The notes under the pieces: generated by a model
Databases searched by the model: none
Told to the model about the DNA's origin: nothing
What the model saw: only the letters and a program-made list of their open reading frames with translations
Translations under genes and position numbers: made by a program
DNA from: Dehalococcoidales bacterium
GTDB lineage: Bacteria; Chloroflexota; Dehalococcoidia; Dehalococcoidales; Fen-1064
Reading direction: 5' to 3'
DNA: 12,728 nt
Assembly: GCA_028712845.1 (NCBI GenBank)
Contig: JAQTPO010000047.1
Location: 1 to 12,728, forward strand
Shown: in pieces, positions 1-6,591 of the stretch
Layout: each line of letters opens with the position of its first letter
Position numbering within the stretch: position 1 is the first letter of the stretch

Positions 1-407
1 GTTTGAAGCCGATTCTGTGTGTCGGGGAGAGCCTGGCACAGTATGAAGCCGGCAAAACGGAAGCAGTGGTGACCGACCATGTCACAGGTTCGCTCAAGGA
101 TATTCCTGTGTCATCTAATCTGGTCATCGCTTATGAGCCGGTCTGGGCAATCGGTACGGGTAAAGCCGCAACCGGTGCGCAGGCGAATAAAATCATCGGC
201 ATGGTCAGGAAAATTGTGGCTGGATTATACGGCGATGCTTTTGCGCAGAATATGCGTATCCTCTATGGCGGTAGTGTCACCGGCGATAATATCGCAGAGT
301 TTATCGGGCAAAAAGAAATCGATGGCGGTCTGGTCGGCGGCGCCAGTCTCAAGATTGACCAGTTCGTCAATATTGTGAAGCAAACGGCACAGTTAAAGAA
401 TCAATAA
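1..407 (+). CDS. tpiA: Triosephosphate isomerase, C-terminal part (5' end outside window)
   Basis: This enzyme interconverts dihydroxyacetone phosphate and glyceraldehyde 3-phosphate in cytoplasmic glycolysis and gluconeogenesis. The reading frame is already open at base 3 and codes for about 135 residues, roughly the second half of a normal 250-residue TIM barrel. Visible hallmarks are CVGE near the left edge, the AYEPVWAIGTG block carrying the catalytic glutamate (fragment residue 45) followed by flexible loop 6, the phosphate-binding RILYGGSV, and GGLVGGASL near the C-terminus. The TTG at base 3 is an internal leucine codon, not a start, because the N-terminal half of the barrel, with the substrate-binding lysine and the catalytic histidine, must lie upstream. 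The stop is followed by an inverted-repeat element and then miaA in the same direction. Identification is secure; only completeness is lacking. Confidence 0.97.
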   Translation, partial: LKPILCVGESLAQYEAGKTEAVVTDHVTGSLKDIPVSSNLVIAYEPVWAIGTGKAATGAQANKIIGMVRKIVAGLYGDAFAQNMRILYGGSVTGDNIAEFIGQKEIDGGLVGGASLKIDQFVNIVKQTAQLKNQ

Positions 408-426
408 TCAAGCGCCAAGTAACAAT

Positions 427-534
427 GTCATTGCGACCCCGATAACATTGGGGGAAGCAATCTCAGGGAGGTGGTGCCTCCCCACCCGGAGATTGCCACG
501 TTGTCCCGATTCTATCGAGACTCCTCGCAATGAC
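427..534. repeat. MITE-like palindromic intergenic element, copy 1
   Basis: The element is bounded by perfect 10-bp terminal inverted repeats, GTCATTGCGA at 427-436 and TCGCAATGAC at 525-534. Inside are nested complementary arms: GCAATCTC and GAGATTGC, and GGGAGG/CCTCCC around TGGTG. It could therefore fold into one long hairpin. It lies between tpiA and miaA and ends 12 bases before the miaA start, so the miaA ribosome binding site directly abuts it. A second copy with identical ends lies at 2466-2588. No transposase is encoded, so it would be non-autonomous; I cannot tell whether it is a MITE or a REP-like structural repeat. Confidence 0.75.
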
Positions 535-546
535 GATGAGAGGGGC

Positions 547-1464
547 ATGAACAAACTTGTCGCAATCATCGGTCCGACCGGTATCGGCAAAACAAAGCTG
601 GCTATTCAGCTTGCCCGCCTTTGTAATGGTGAAATCGTCAATGCGGACAGCCGTCAAATCTACTGTTCGATGGATATCGGCACTGCTAAACCGACTCAAG
701 ATGAGATGGTGTCAGTCCCGCATCATTTAATTGATATAATAGCGCCGAATCAGGAATTCAGTCTGGCTGAGTATCAATCCCTTGCTTATAAAGCCATCGT
801 TGATATTCAGAAACGTGGTAAACTACCTTTTCTGGTCGGGGGCAGTGGATTGTACGTCTGGGCAGTTATAGAAGGCTGGATTGTTCCGAAAGTTGCCCCC
901 GATACCGCTTTTCGACGTGAACAGGAAAAGAAAGCCGAAGAAGGGAAAGCGGGAGAGCTATATCAGGAGTTGATACGTCTGGACCCCGTTGCGGCGGGTA
1001 AAATCGACCCGCGGAATGTCCGCCGTGTCATCCGTGCCCTTGAGGTCAGTAAAAATGCGCCTGTGCCGTTTTCCGGATTACAGCAAAAACAACCGCCGTC
1101 GTTCCAGATATCGATACTGGGATTAACCGCCGACCGCAAAGAACTTTACAGACGGGCTGATGCGCGCGTGGATAAGATGGTACAACAGGGATTTATTGAG
1201 GAAGTGAAGAAACTGCTGGCAATGGGCTATAATCTGAACCTGCCGGCGATGTCCAGTATCGGCTACCGTGAAATAGGACAGTACCTGCTGGGAGAAATGA
1301 CGCTGGACGAAGCCCTCTACAAGATTAAGGTGGGCACGCATCGATTCATCCGCCACCAGTATGCATGGTTCCGCCTTAAAGACGAAAGAATCAAGTGGTT
1401 TGATGCTGAAAAGATGAGTGAGGAAGAGGTGGAGAAGGTGGTGAAGGGGTTTATTAGAAACTGA
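547..1464 (+). CDS. miaA: tRNA dimethylallyltransferase MiaA
   Basis: MiaA transfers the dimethylallyl group of DMAPP to N6 of A37 in tRNAs that read UNN codons. The chosen ATG at 547 gives 305 residues, normal for the family, and starts MNKLVAIIGPTGIGKT with the P-loop at residues 9-16. Further marks are NADSRQIY (Asp34 and the substrate-recognition strand), GTAKP, the HHLID block, GGSGLY, RRVIRALE, and the C-terminal SIGYREI and RHQYAWFR segments. The frame is open upstream to 448, but those 33 extra codons translate the inverted-repeat element and precede the P-loop, so I reject them. A GAGAGGGG purine stretch just before 547 serves as ribosome binding site. No separate promoter is visible; co-transcription with tpiA through the repeat is possible. 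Confidence 0.96.
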   Translation: MNKLVAIIGPTGIGKTKLAIQLARLCNGEIVNADSRQIYCSMDIGTAKPTQDEMVSVPHHLIDIIAPNQEFSLAEYQSLAYKAIVDIQKRGKLPFLVGGSGLYVWAVIEGWIVPKVAPDTAFRREQEKKAEEGKAGELYQELIRLDPVAAGKIDPRNVRRVIRALEVSKNAPVPFSGLQQKQPPSFQISILGLTADRKELYRRADARVDKMVQQGFIEEVKKLLAMGYNLNLPAMSSIGYREIGQYLLGEMTLDEALYKIKVGTHRFIRHQYAWFRLKDERIKWFDAEKMSEEEVEKVVKGFIRN

Positions 1465-1477
1465 ATTTCACACTCTT

Positions 1478-1505
1478 GTCATTCCGTACTTGATACGGAA
1501 TCCAG
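1478..1505. repeat. Palindromic repeat, ATTCCGTA/TACGGAAT stem
   Basis: ATTCCGTA (1481-1488) and TACGGAAT (1494-1501) form a perfect 8-bp stem with a 5-base loop, flanked by GTC on the left and CCAG on the right. It lies just after the miaA stop. No T-run follows, so it is not a typical intrinsic terminator. The same stem in reverse orientation, with one loop difference, occurs at 9360-9388. Confidence 0.7.
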
Positions 1506-1525
1506 AAAATCCCTTCCGCCACACC

Positions 1526-1559
1526 GAGATTCATTCGTCGCTGTGCTCCTCAGAATGAC
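1526..1559. repeat. Dispersed intergenic repeat fragment ending in CTCAGAATGAC
   Basis: The stretch begins GAGATTCATTCGTCGC and ends CTCCTCAGAATGAC. It resembles, from memory, a repeat type common in intergenic regions of many environmental bacteria (reverse complement GTCATTCTGAGGAGC). Only one copy is present in this window, so the assignment rests on recall and on its position between two other repeats in a non-coding gap. Confidence 0.4.
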
Positions 1560-1570
1560 AGTGGGTGGTT

Positions 1571-1600
1571 TGATGGATTCCTGCTTTTGCAGGAATGACA
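1571..1600. repeat. Palindromic repeat, ATTCCTGC/GCAGGAAT stem
   Basis: ATTCCTGC (1577-1584), loop TTTT and GCAGGAAT (1589-1596) make a perfect 8-bp hairpin 10 bases from the panC stop. It shares the outer GGATTCC...GGAATGACA frame with the repeats at 1478, 9360 and 10080, but the inner stem differs. As it lies between the convergent ends of miaA and panC, it may help end transcription from either side, although neither strand has a convincing T-run. Confidence 0.65.
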
Positions 1601-1610
1601 AATGTGGATT

Positions 1611-2447
1611 TTACTGTCCAAGTATCAGATTGTCAATGAGACGGGTATTGCCGAATCTGACTGCCATAGACACCAGTGCCGATTTCTTGATGGTCTTCAG
1701 TTCTGCCAGTGTCTCCGTGTCATTAATGCTGATATAATCGATGTTTGCCAGCATCTCTTTCTGAATGAGCAGTGTCATTTGCTCCAGTATGACGGCGGCG
1801 TTTCTTTCTCCGATTGCAAACATGTCTTTTGCCAGCAGGAGAGACTTGTAGAGCACCGGCGCCCCTTTCCTCTGCTCTGGTGTCAGGTAAACGTTGCGAC
1901 TGCTCATTGCCAGCCCATCCGGTTCGCGGACAGTCGGGCAGACAACCACTTTGAGGTTCATATTGAGGTCTTTCGCCATCTTCTTGATGACCAGAGCCTG
2001 CTGGGCGTCTTTCTGTCCGAAGTAGGCATTTGCCGGTCGCACGATATTGAACAGTTTATTAACGATGGTCGTCACGCCGCGGAAATGGGTCGGGCGGGAA
2101 TCACCCTCGAGCGGCTTGGTGAGATTTTCCACCGTAACCCAGGTGTCATAACCCTCAGGATACATTTCTTTATCCACCGGGAAGAAGACAATGTCTGCGC
2201 CTTCTTTCTCCAGCATCGACAGGTCACGATTAAGGTCGCGCGGGTACTTGGAGAGGTCTTCCTTCGGTCCGAACTGGGTGGGATTAACGTATATGCTGAC
2301 AATGGTGGTCCTGTTTCCTGCAACGGAAAAACGTACCAGCGACATATGCCCTGCGTGGAGGTAGCCCATTGTGGGCACGAAACCCACCGGCTCTTTGAGC
2401 TTGAGCCTGATGGTTTGCATTTCATTTATGGTTTCAATTACTTTCAT
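1611..2447 (-). CDS. panC: Pantothenate synthetase (pantoate-beta-alanine ligase) PanC
   Basis: PanC condenses pantoate with beta-alanine using ATP, the last step of pantothenate synthesis. The start at 2447 gives 278 residues, the usual size. Signatures are FVPTMGYLHAGH (HxGH nucleotide-binding motif at residues 31-34), VSIYVNPTQFGP, the acidic and arginine-rich YPRDLNRDL, YFGQKDAQQ, and the KMSKS-like MSSRNVYL. The frame stays open for 26 more codons upstream to 2525, but these read into the inverted-repeat element at 2466-2588 and look unlike a PanC N-terminus. The best Shine-Dalgarno, GGAG at 2462-2465, is 14 bases from the ATG, so initiation may be weak. It is the last gene of the pan operon, separated from panB by 147 bp that hold the repeat. 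Confidence 0.96.
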   Translation of the reverse strand: MKVIETINEMQTIRLKLKEPVGFVPTMGYLHAGHMSLVRFSVAGNRTTIVSIYVNPTQFGPKEDLSKYPRDLNRDLSMLEKEGADIVFFPVDKEMYPEGYDTWVTVENLTKPLEGDSRPTHFRGVTTIVNKLFNIVRPANAYFGQKDAQQALVIKKMAKDLNMNLKVVVCPTVREPDGLAMSSRNVYLTPEQRKGAPVLYKSLLLAKDMFAIGERNAAVILEQMTLLIQKEMLANIDYISINDTETLAELKTIKKSALVSMAVRFGNTRLIDNLILGQ

Positions 2448-2465
2448 GTTTGGATAATTTGCTCC

Positions 2466-2588
2466 GTCATTGCGAATGAAATGAAGCAATCTCAGGGAGA
2501 GGAGCGACCCAGCATCTGGATACATTCGCTATGCTAAGTACGACACTGCGGTGTCGGATTGCCGCGCCGCTACGCTCCTCGCAATGAC
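2466..2588. repeat. MITE-like palindromic element, copy 2, inside the pan operon
   Basis: The ends are GTCATTGCGA (2466-2475) and TCGCAATGAC (2579-2588), identical to those of the element at 427-534. The left arms also share the 16-base block GAAGCAATCTCAGGGA; the central portions differ in length and sequence (123 versus 108 bp). The copy fills most of the gap between the panB stop and the panC start. Its left edge carries the only candidate panC ribosome binding site just outside it, and it extends the panC frame spuriously upstream. Confidence 0.78.
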
Positions 2589-2594
2589 ACATGG

Positions 2595-3443
2595 TTATTT
2601 CCCTTTCAATTCAGCGAGGGCGCTTTCGTCCATCGTGAAGCTCTGCTTATCGGTGGGGAATTTGCCGGTTTTCACTTCTTCAGAGTATTCGGTAATTGCA
2701 CTTGACATAATGTCAATGAGTTTAGCATACTGTTTGGCATGCTTCGGCACGAAATCGGAGAACATTCCCAGCAAATCGTTGATGACCTGCACCTGCCCAT
2801 CACACCCGGCACCGGCGCCGATGCCGATGGTGGGGATGGTGAGTTTTTGGGTGATGAGCGTTGCCAGGGGAGCGGGGACGGTTTCCAGCACGATTGCGAA
2901 AGCCCCTGCCTGTTCCAATGCCAGCGCATCATCCAGCAGTTTTTTAGCGGCTTCCGGGCTTTTGCCCTGTACCTTGTGTCCGCCGAATTGGTTGATGGAT
3001 TGAGGGGTCAGCCCGATGTGTCCCATTACCGGTATGCCGCATTCCACCATCCGTTTGACTTTGTCAGCAACATTCACGCCACCCTCGAGTTTAACTGCTT
3101 GAACACCGGCTTCCTGCATAAAGCGGGCGGCGTTTCTCAGGGCATCTTCAATGGAAATGTGGTAGGTCATAAATGGCATATCACCGATAATCAGAGCGTG
3201 TTCCGTGCCGCGGACGACGGCTTTCGAGTGGTGAATCATTACATCCATTGTTACGGGGAGAGTGGTTTCATAACCGAGGATGACATTGCCCAGACTATCT
3301 CCAACCAGTATGAGAGGGATGCCGCATTTGTCGACAATTTTAGCGGTGGAGTAGTCATAGGCGGTGAGCATGGTGATTTTCTCACCTTTGCGTTTCATTT
3401 CACGGATATCGCTGATGGTAACCCGTTTCACCGTACTTGCCAT
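2595..3443 (-). CDS. panB: 3-methyl-2-oxobutanoate hydroxymethyltransferase PanB (ketopantoate synthase)
   Basis: PanB adds a hydroxymethyl group from methylenetetrahydrofolate to alpha-ketoisovalerate, making ketopantoate. The product is 282 residues and starts MASTVKRVTISDIREMK. The TIM-barrel signatures are MLTAYDYSTAKIVD, LVGDSLGN (Mg-binding Asp49), LIIGDMPF (Asp88), VKLEGG (Glu120), MGHIGLTPQS and GIGAGAGCDGQV. The ATG is preceded by a strong AAGGAGG (3450-3456) that overlaps the panD stop codon; only 11 bp separate the two genes, which argues for translational coupling. The downstream gap to panC is unusually long for this operon because of an inserted repeat. The assignment is secure. 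Confidence 0.97.
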   Translation of the reverse strand: MASTVKRVTISDIREMKRKGEKITMLTAYDYSTAKIVDKCGIPLILVGDSLGNVILGYETTLPVTMDVMIHHSKAVVRGTEHALIIGDMPFMTYHISIEDALRNAARFMQEAGVQAVKLEGGVNVADKVKRMVECGIPVMGHIGLTPQSINQFGGHKVQGKSPEAAKKLLDDALALEQAGAFAIVLETVPAPLATLITQKLTIPTIGIGAGAGCDGQVQVINDLLGMFSDFVPKHAKQYAKLIDIMSSAITEYSEEVKTGKFPTDKQSFTMDESALAELKGK

Positions 3444-3454
3444 GTTATGCCTCC

Positions 3455-3826
3455 TTAAGAAAGGATTCTATCAATGGCTGTCTTTTTAGCGGTGATCTGG
3501 TTTTTGGAATCAACATAGACCAGTCGGGGGTGATAATCCTGCAATTCAGCTTCTTCGACGTTGGTGTAGGAAAGAATAATGACAATATCGCCTTTAGTGG
3601 CTAAACGCGCGGCGGCGCCGTTCAGACAAATTTCGCCGCTTTCCCCTTCGATGGCGTAGGTAACGAGTCGATTGCCGTTGTTAACATCCACAACGTGAAC
3701 CTGCTCGTAAGGGAGTATGTCCGCTGCTTTCATCAGCTTGCGGTCAATGGTAATGCTTCCTTCATAATTGAGATTGGCATCGGTAACCGTAGCGCGATGG
3801 ATTTTACTTTTTAGCATTACTCTCAT
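3455..3826 (-). CDS. panD: Aspartate 1-decarboxylase PanD (pyruvoyl enzyme precursor)
   Basis: PanD decarboxylates L-aspartate to beta-alanine, the second substrate of PanC. The 123-residue product has the family's typical size. It begins [19 protein letters not shown], closely matching known PanD starts. The self-processing site is visible as YEGSITID: cleavage between Gly23 and Ser24 would make Ser24 the pyruvoyl group. [13 protein letters not shown] and LNGAAAR further on are also typical. The start has a GGAGG Shine-Dalgarno at the right spacing. It lies 41 bp after the DUF2520 gene and 11 bp before panB. This is the classical bacterial form, not the PLP-dependent decarboxylase found in some lineages. 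Confidence 0.96.
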   Translation of the reverse strand: MRVMLKSKIHRATVTDANLNYEGSITIDRKLMKAADILPYEQVHVVDVNNGNRLVTYAIEGESGEICLNGAAARLATKGDIVIILSYTNVEEAELQDYHPRLVYVDSKNQITAKKTAIDRILS

Positions 3827-3867
3827 GTCATTCCTCCAAGAACCGATTTGGGTTATCCTGTCAGTTT

Positions 3868-4776
3868 CTACATTTGTAGCATTCTTTCGATCTGGCTTAC
3901 GTCAGTTTTTTGTTTGAAGCCGGCTTTCAGCATTGCGCGCAGTTCATCTGCTTTATTTTCATCGATTTTCCCTTTTGCCAGTGCAATGGGGATAGTTTGC
4001 AAACCGAGTTCACAATAAGTGGACATTACATCCGGGGCTTCTTTCTTCAAAGCTTCAAGGTGTTTCTTCACAGTGCCGGTGTCACCGCGGGCAATAGGCC
4101 CGGTAAGACTCTGGGGAATGCCGACATTGGCGATATTGTTTAATGTTCCTTTCAGGAGCGGCAGAAGCGCCTGAGTTGCCTGTTCCCTCGGGATGCCGAA
4201 AGTCTGCCAGAGGTCGTCTGCCAGTTTTACCAGTGTTACCAGATAGTTGCAGGCGATGACCGCCGCCGCATGATAAACAACTTTGTCTTCGGCTTTCAAC
4301 TCTATGCTGTGGCAGTTGAGCTTATCAGCCATTTCTTTAAGAGTAGATAGAAACGGTTCCTCAGCCTCGATGGCGAAGGTCGAACCGGGGAGATTATCAA
4401 TTGCGTGTTTGACGCTGGCGAAGGTTTGCAGAGGATGAAAAGCGCCCACATTTGCGCCCATTTGCCGTGCTGGTTCCAGCGTTTCCGTAGAATCGGCCCC
4501 GCTGCAGTGCGCCACGCTTTGTCCTTTATGCCATTGCAGTTCTGCGGCGACCTTGGGAATTACGCCATCAGGGGTGGTGATGAAGACAATATCGACAATA
4601 TCGGCGACTATCTGGTTGGTATCAACAGCCTGGCAGCCTTCAATTGCCTGAGCCAGTCTTTCTGCCGAGGCATGAGTGCGACTGGACACAGCGACTACAG
4701 CGTAGCCCTTTTCAACCAGCCTGATTGCGAGGGCGCTACCGACAGTGCCGGCGCCAATGATGCCAATCTTTATCAT
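3868..4776 (-). CDS. Rossmann-fold DUF2520 dehydrogenase; candidate ketopantoate reductase
   Basis: The 302-residue protein starts with an NAD(P)-binding Rossmann domain: GAGTVGSA at residues 8-15 and SSRT after the second strand, where Ser/Arg suggest NADP preference. This is followed by the DUF2520 helical domain with [22 protein letters not shown], and [13 protein letters not shown]. The fold is that of 6-phosphogluconate and ketopantoate dehydrogenases. It is the first gene of a cluster with panD, panB and panC, which otherwise lacks the reductase that turns ketopantoate into pantoate. I recall a non-PanE ketopantoate reductase, PanG, reported in Francisella and encoded with other pan genes; whether PanG and this DUF2520 protein are orthologous needs alignment. 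The family and operon position are seen; the substrate is inferred. The ATG at 4776 has a GGGAGGCGAGG ribosome binding region. Confidence 0.85.
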   Translation of the reverse strand: MIKIGIIGAGTVGSALAIRLVEKGYAVVAVSSRTHASAERLAQAIEGCQAVDTNQIVADIVDIVFITTPDGVIPKVAAELQWHKGQSVAHCSGADSTETLEPARQMGANVGAFHPLQTFASVKHAIDNLPGSTFAIEAEEPFLSTLKEMADKLNCHSIELKAEDKVVYHAAAVIACNYLVTLVKLADDLWQTFGIPREQATQALLPLLKGTLNNIANVGIPQSLTGPIARGDTGTVKKHLEALKKEAPDVMSTYCELGLQTIPIALAKGKIDENKADELRAMLKAGFKQKTDVSQIERMLQM

Positions 4777-4802
4777 TTTGCCTCGCCTCCCCCCAAATAT
4801 AA

Positions 4803-4833
4803 ATGCCCTCTCGACATGGACAGAGAGGGCATT
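4803..4833 (-). terminator. Terminator-like hairpin (possible attenuator) ahead of the pan operon
   Basis: On the minus strand a perfect 10-bp stem, ATGCCCTCTC and GAGAGGGCAT, encloses a 10-base loop and is followed by TTATATTT. It lies between the proposed promoter and the ribosome binding site of the first pan gene, the place where a transcription attenuator would sit. The U-tract is interrupted, so efficiency is uncertain. It could alternatively insulate the operon from read-through of the upstream minus-strand gene. Confidence 0.5.
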
Positions 4834-4932
4834 AACCCGCTAGCTTTTGTTTGCCGTCTCGGTCGAGTCCGATCCAAGCGACCACTATAGTATATTCGAT
4901 TGTCCCCAAGCTTAGATGGCTACGCCTATCTT
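4834..4932 (-). promoter_or_regulatory. Structured 5' leader of the pan operon, candidate pan-motif RNA
   Basis: The transcript from the proposed promoter would have about 155 nt before the first ATG. Its beginning folds as AGAT-A-GGC, loop GTA, GCC-ATCT (4914-4931 on the opposite strand), a 7-bp stem with one bulged adenosine. A second possible hairpin in 4855-4885 uses GGTCG/CGACC or, alternatively, TCGG/CCGA flanked by tandem G-A mismatches. From memory, a 'pan motif' RNA with bulged adenosines has been described upstream of pan genes, including in Chloroflexi. I cannot confirm a match without a covariance model. Confidence 0.4.
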
Positions 4933-4939
4933 CATTCTG

Positions 4940-4969
4940 ATAGTAGCACTATAAATTCGCTTTTGTCAA
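4940..4969 (-). promoter_or_regulatory. Sigma70-type promoter for the pan operon
   Basis: On the minus strand there is a perfect -35 TTGACA (4964-4969), an 18-bp spacer and TACTAT as -10 (4940-4945; 4 of 6 to TATAAT). It points toward the DUF2520/panDBC genes and would place the transcript start near 4932. It is the best promoter-like sequence in the gap between the two minus-strand transcription units. Confidence 0.55.
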
Positions 4970-5036
4970 TAGATTGGAGATATTGTTACATAGATTTAAC
5001 GGCATCCTGGATAATGGGGGGAATTTTGGAGTTTCG

Positions 5037-6524
5037 CTACACCCATGTCTTAGGGGGTGAGGCAGGCAAATCTTTTAACGACGGATTTTTCTCCCAGCCG
5101 GGTATCTTAGCGACGCGTTTGGCGATTGCTTTATAACGTTCCCAGTCCGCCGAGCCATAAATAGCCATTTTCTGCGCTGCCAAAGAACCTTCGGCATGAA
5201 TGGCAAGTATGTCATGATGATGCCCTGTCAGGTCTTTTGCCAATCTGACAGCTTTAAGCCGGTGTTCTGTAGGAACCCCTCCTTTACCTCCCAGATACTT
5301 TTCAATATAAGGTCGCTCTTCAGGATTTGTCCAATCGCGGTAATTGAACACGGTACAGGCTAAGCCGCCGGTAATGTCGCTGAGGAGTTTTGAAGCTTCA
5401 TGCTGATTATTGGCAAACATATATTTGGCGATATTGGTGTAGGCAAGATTGGGAGTGGCGAACCCAAGTTCCGGTATAATATCGGCATGTTCGCAGGCAG
5501 CCCGCCCAAGAATATCGACCATCTGGGTATGCATTGCCAGCCATGAGAGTTTCTCCATGATATGCGGGTATTTGTCTATACCGTTGTATTCCGCCATCAG
5601 CGCGGCGGTGCCGGCAATCTCTTCTGTGGAAATCACCTTGTGGCAGGTGCCGAAGAGACGATGGAATACACCGAACATCCACGCCTGATCACGGGTGAAT
5701 TGCCATTCCCCGCACATAAAGACACGATTCCATGGAACAAACACATCATCGAAGACAATCATGCACTCGCTGACGCCGGCATTTTTACCACTGAGCGGCC
5801 AGTTCCATAATGCTTCTTCACCCGTCTCGGAGTAGAATGGCGGTGAAGTCAGGAGTTTGATGCCTGGTGCATTAAGCGGAGTAGCAAAGACGACTGCATA
5901 GTCTTTATCTTCTTCACGGTGTGCCCGGCATGGTTGAACAATTATCTCATTGGCAGTGGGAGTAGCGCTGATGTGCATCTTAGCGCCTCTCACCACGATT
6001 CCATCTTTGTTTTTATCGACAACACGAACAAAGAAGTCCTTGTGTTGTTCCTGCTGGGACGGACGCAGACTACGGTTTCCTTTAACATCAGTAATGGCGC
6101 CCGTAATTGCCGGGTCTGTTTTTCTGAGGTGCTTACGGTAGTCTTCAATTGCATCCGAATAGTGAGTGCCCATTGCTTTATCAATTCTGGCAGAGACAAT
6201 TCCTGAGGCGGCTAAGGCATCAGGCCCCATGCCGCTCATACCTGCTCCCCACCTCATACAGGTTATGTAGAGGTCGCGTCGTCTTATAAGGTCTTCGGCT
6301 GTCTTCGGTTGTTTCCAGAGGAAAAGGAACCTCTCATTATTTTCTTCTATAGTGAGTAAATCTTTAAATTTGGGGTGGTCGTAAAGATGGTAGCTTAATG
6401 CCCTAGCATTGATGGAACCTTTGAATAAAGGGTGTTTAGTGATATCCGGTACCTTTTCACCATTGAGGAAAATAACCCTGCCGTCTCGCAGGCTTTCTAC
6501 ATATTGTTCTGATGTTCTTATCAT
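5037..6524 (-). CDS. 4-hydroxybutyryl-CoA dehydratase / HpaB-family flavoprotein with altered active site
   Basis: The 495-residue protein matches the acyl-CoA-dehydrogenase-like 4-hydroxybutyryl-CoA dehydratase (AbfD) and 4-hydroxyphenylacetate 3-hydroxylase family along its whole length. It starts MIRTSEQYVESLRDGR, contains DVKGNRSLRPS, DGIVVRGAKMH, VFDDVFVPWNRVF and AALMAEYNGI, and ends with a helical domain. AbfD uses flavin plus a [4Fe-4S] cluster held by Cys99, Cys103, His292 and Cys299. From a recalled alignment, Cys89, His288 and Cys294 are present here, but Cys103 corresponds to Gly93 (motif CMRWGAGM). The AbfD catalytic Tyr296 and Glu455 also seem replaced, by Phe291 and Leu440. It may be a monooxygenase or dehydratase of another substrate. 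GGGAG precedes the ATG at 6524. No neighbour identifies the pathway, and no clear terminator follows the gene. Confidence 0.8.
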   Translation of the reverse strand: MIRTSEQYVESLRDGRVIFLNGEKVPDITKHPLFKGSINARALSYHLYDHPKFKDLLTIEENNERFLFLWKQPKTAEDLIRRRDLYITCMRWGAGMSGMGPDALAASGIVSARIDKAMGTHYSDAIEDYRKHLRKTDPAITGAITDVKGNRSLRPSQQEQHKDFFVRVVDKNKDGIVVRGAKMHISATPTANEIIVQPCRAHREEDKDYAVVFATPLNAPGIKLLTSPPFYSETGEEALWNWPLSGKNAGVSECMIVFDDVFVPWNRVFMCGEWQFTRDQAWMFGVFHRLFGTCHKVISTEEIAGTAALMAEYNGIDKYPHIMEKLSWLAMHTQMVDILGRAACEHADIIPELGFATPNLAYTNIAKYMFANNQHEASKLLSDITGGLACTVFNYRDWTNPEERPYIEKYLGGKGGVPTEHRLKAVRLAKDLTGHHHDILAIHAEGSLAAQKMAIYGSADWERYKAIAKRVAKIPGWEKNPSLKDLPASPPKTWV

Positions 6525-6573
6525 ATTTCTCCCTTTTTAATATTGTTTTTTTGTTTATTCCTGAAAAGGTTAT

Positions 6574-6591
6574 CTACATATGGACCTCCTT
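6574..6591 (-). promoter_or_regulatory. Strong Shine-Dalgarno followed by ATG-TAG (start-stop element)
   Basis: On the minus strand AAGGAGGT (6584-6591) is followed after four bases by ATG (6577-6579) and immediately by TAG (6574-6576). It lies about 50 bases before the true start at 6524 and is out of frame with it. A small hairpin, CTATC-TGC-GATAG (6592-6604), abuts the Shine-Dalgarno. The Shine-Dalgarno is stronger than the one used by the downstream gene. Confidence 0.55.

Noticed and set aside
3..5. TTG at the left edge as the start of tpiA
   Set aside because: The preceding half of the TIM barrel is obligatory, so this codon is internal.
448..546. Upstream extension of the miaA frame by 33 codons
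   Set aside because: It translates the inverted-repeat element, and the P-loop position fits the family only with the ATG at 547.
2448..2525. 26-codon N-terminal extension of panC
   Set aside because: It lies largely in the repeat element and is not PanC-like; the family N-terminus fits MKVIETINEMQ from 2447.
1602..2537. Long plus-strand open frame of 311 codons opposite panC
   Set aside because: The opposite strand encodes an unambiguous PanC with all motifs; the plus-strand translation shows no family features and begins and ends in repeats.
2739..3458. Long plus-strand open frame opposite panB
   Set aside because: It is antisense to an intact PanB and has no recognisable domain or ribosome binding site.
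4777..4932. T-box riboswitch ahead of the pan operon, suggested by GCGGGTTAATGCCC before the hairpin
   Set aside because: The leader is too short for a canonical T-box and lacks the TGGNACCGCG antiterminator sequence.
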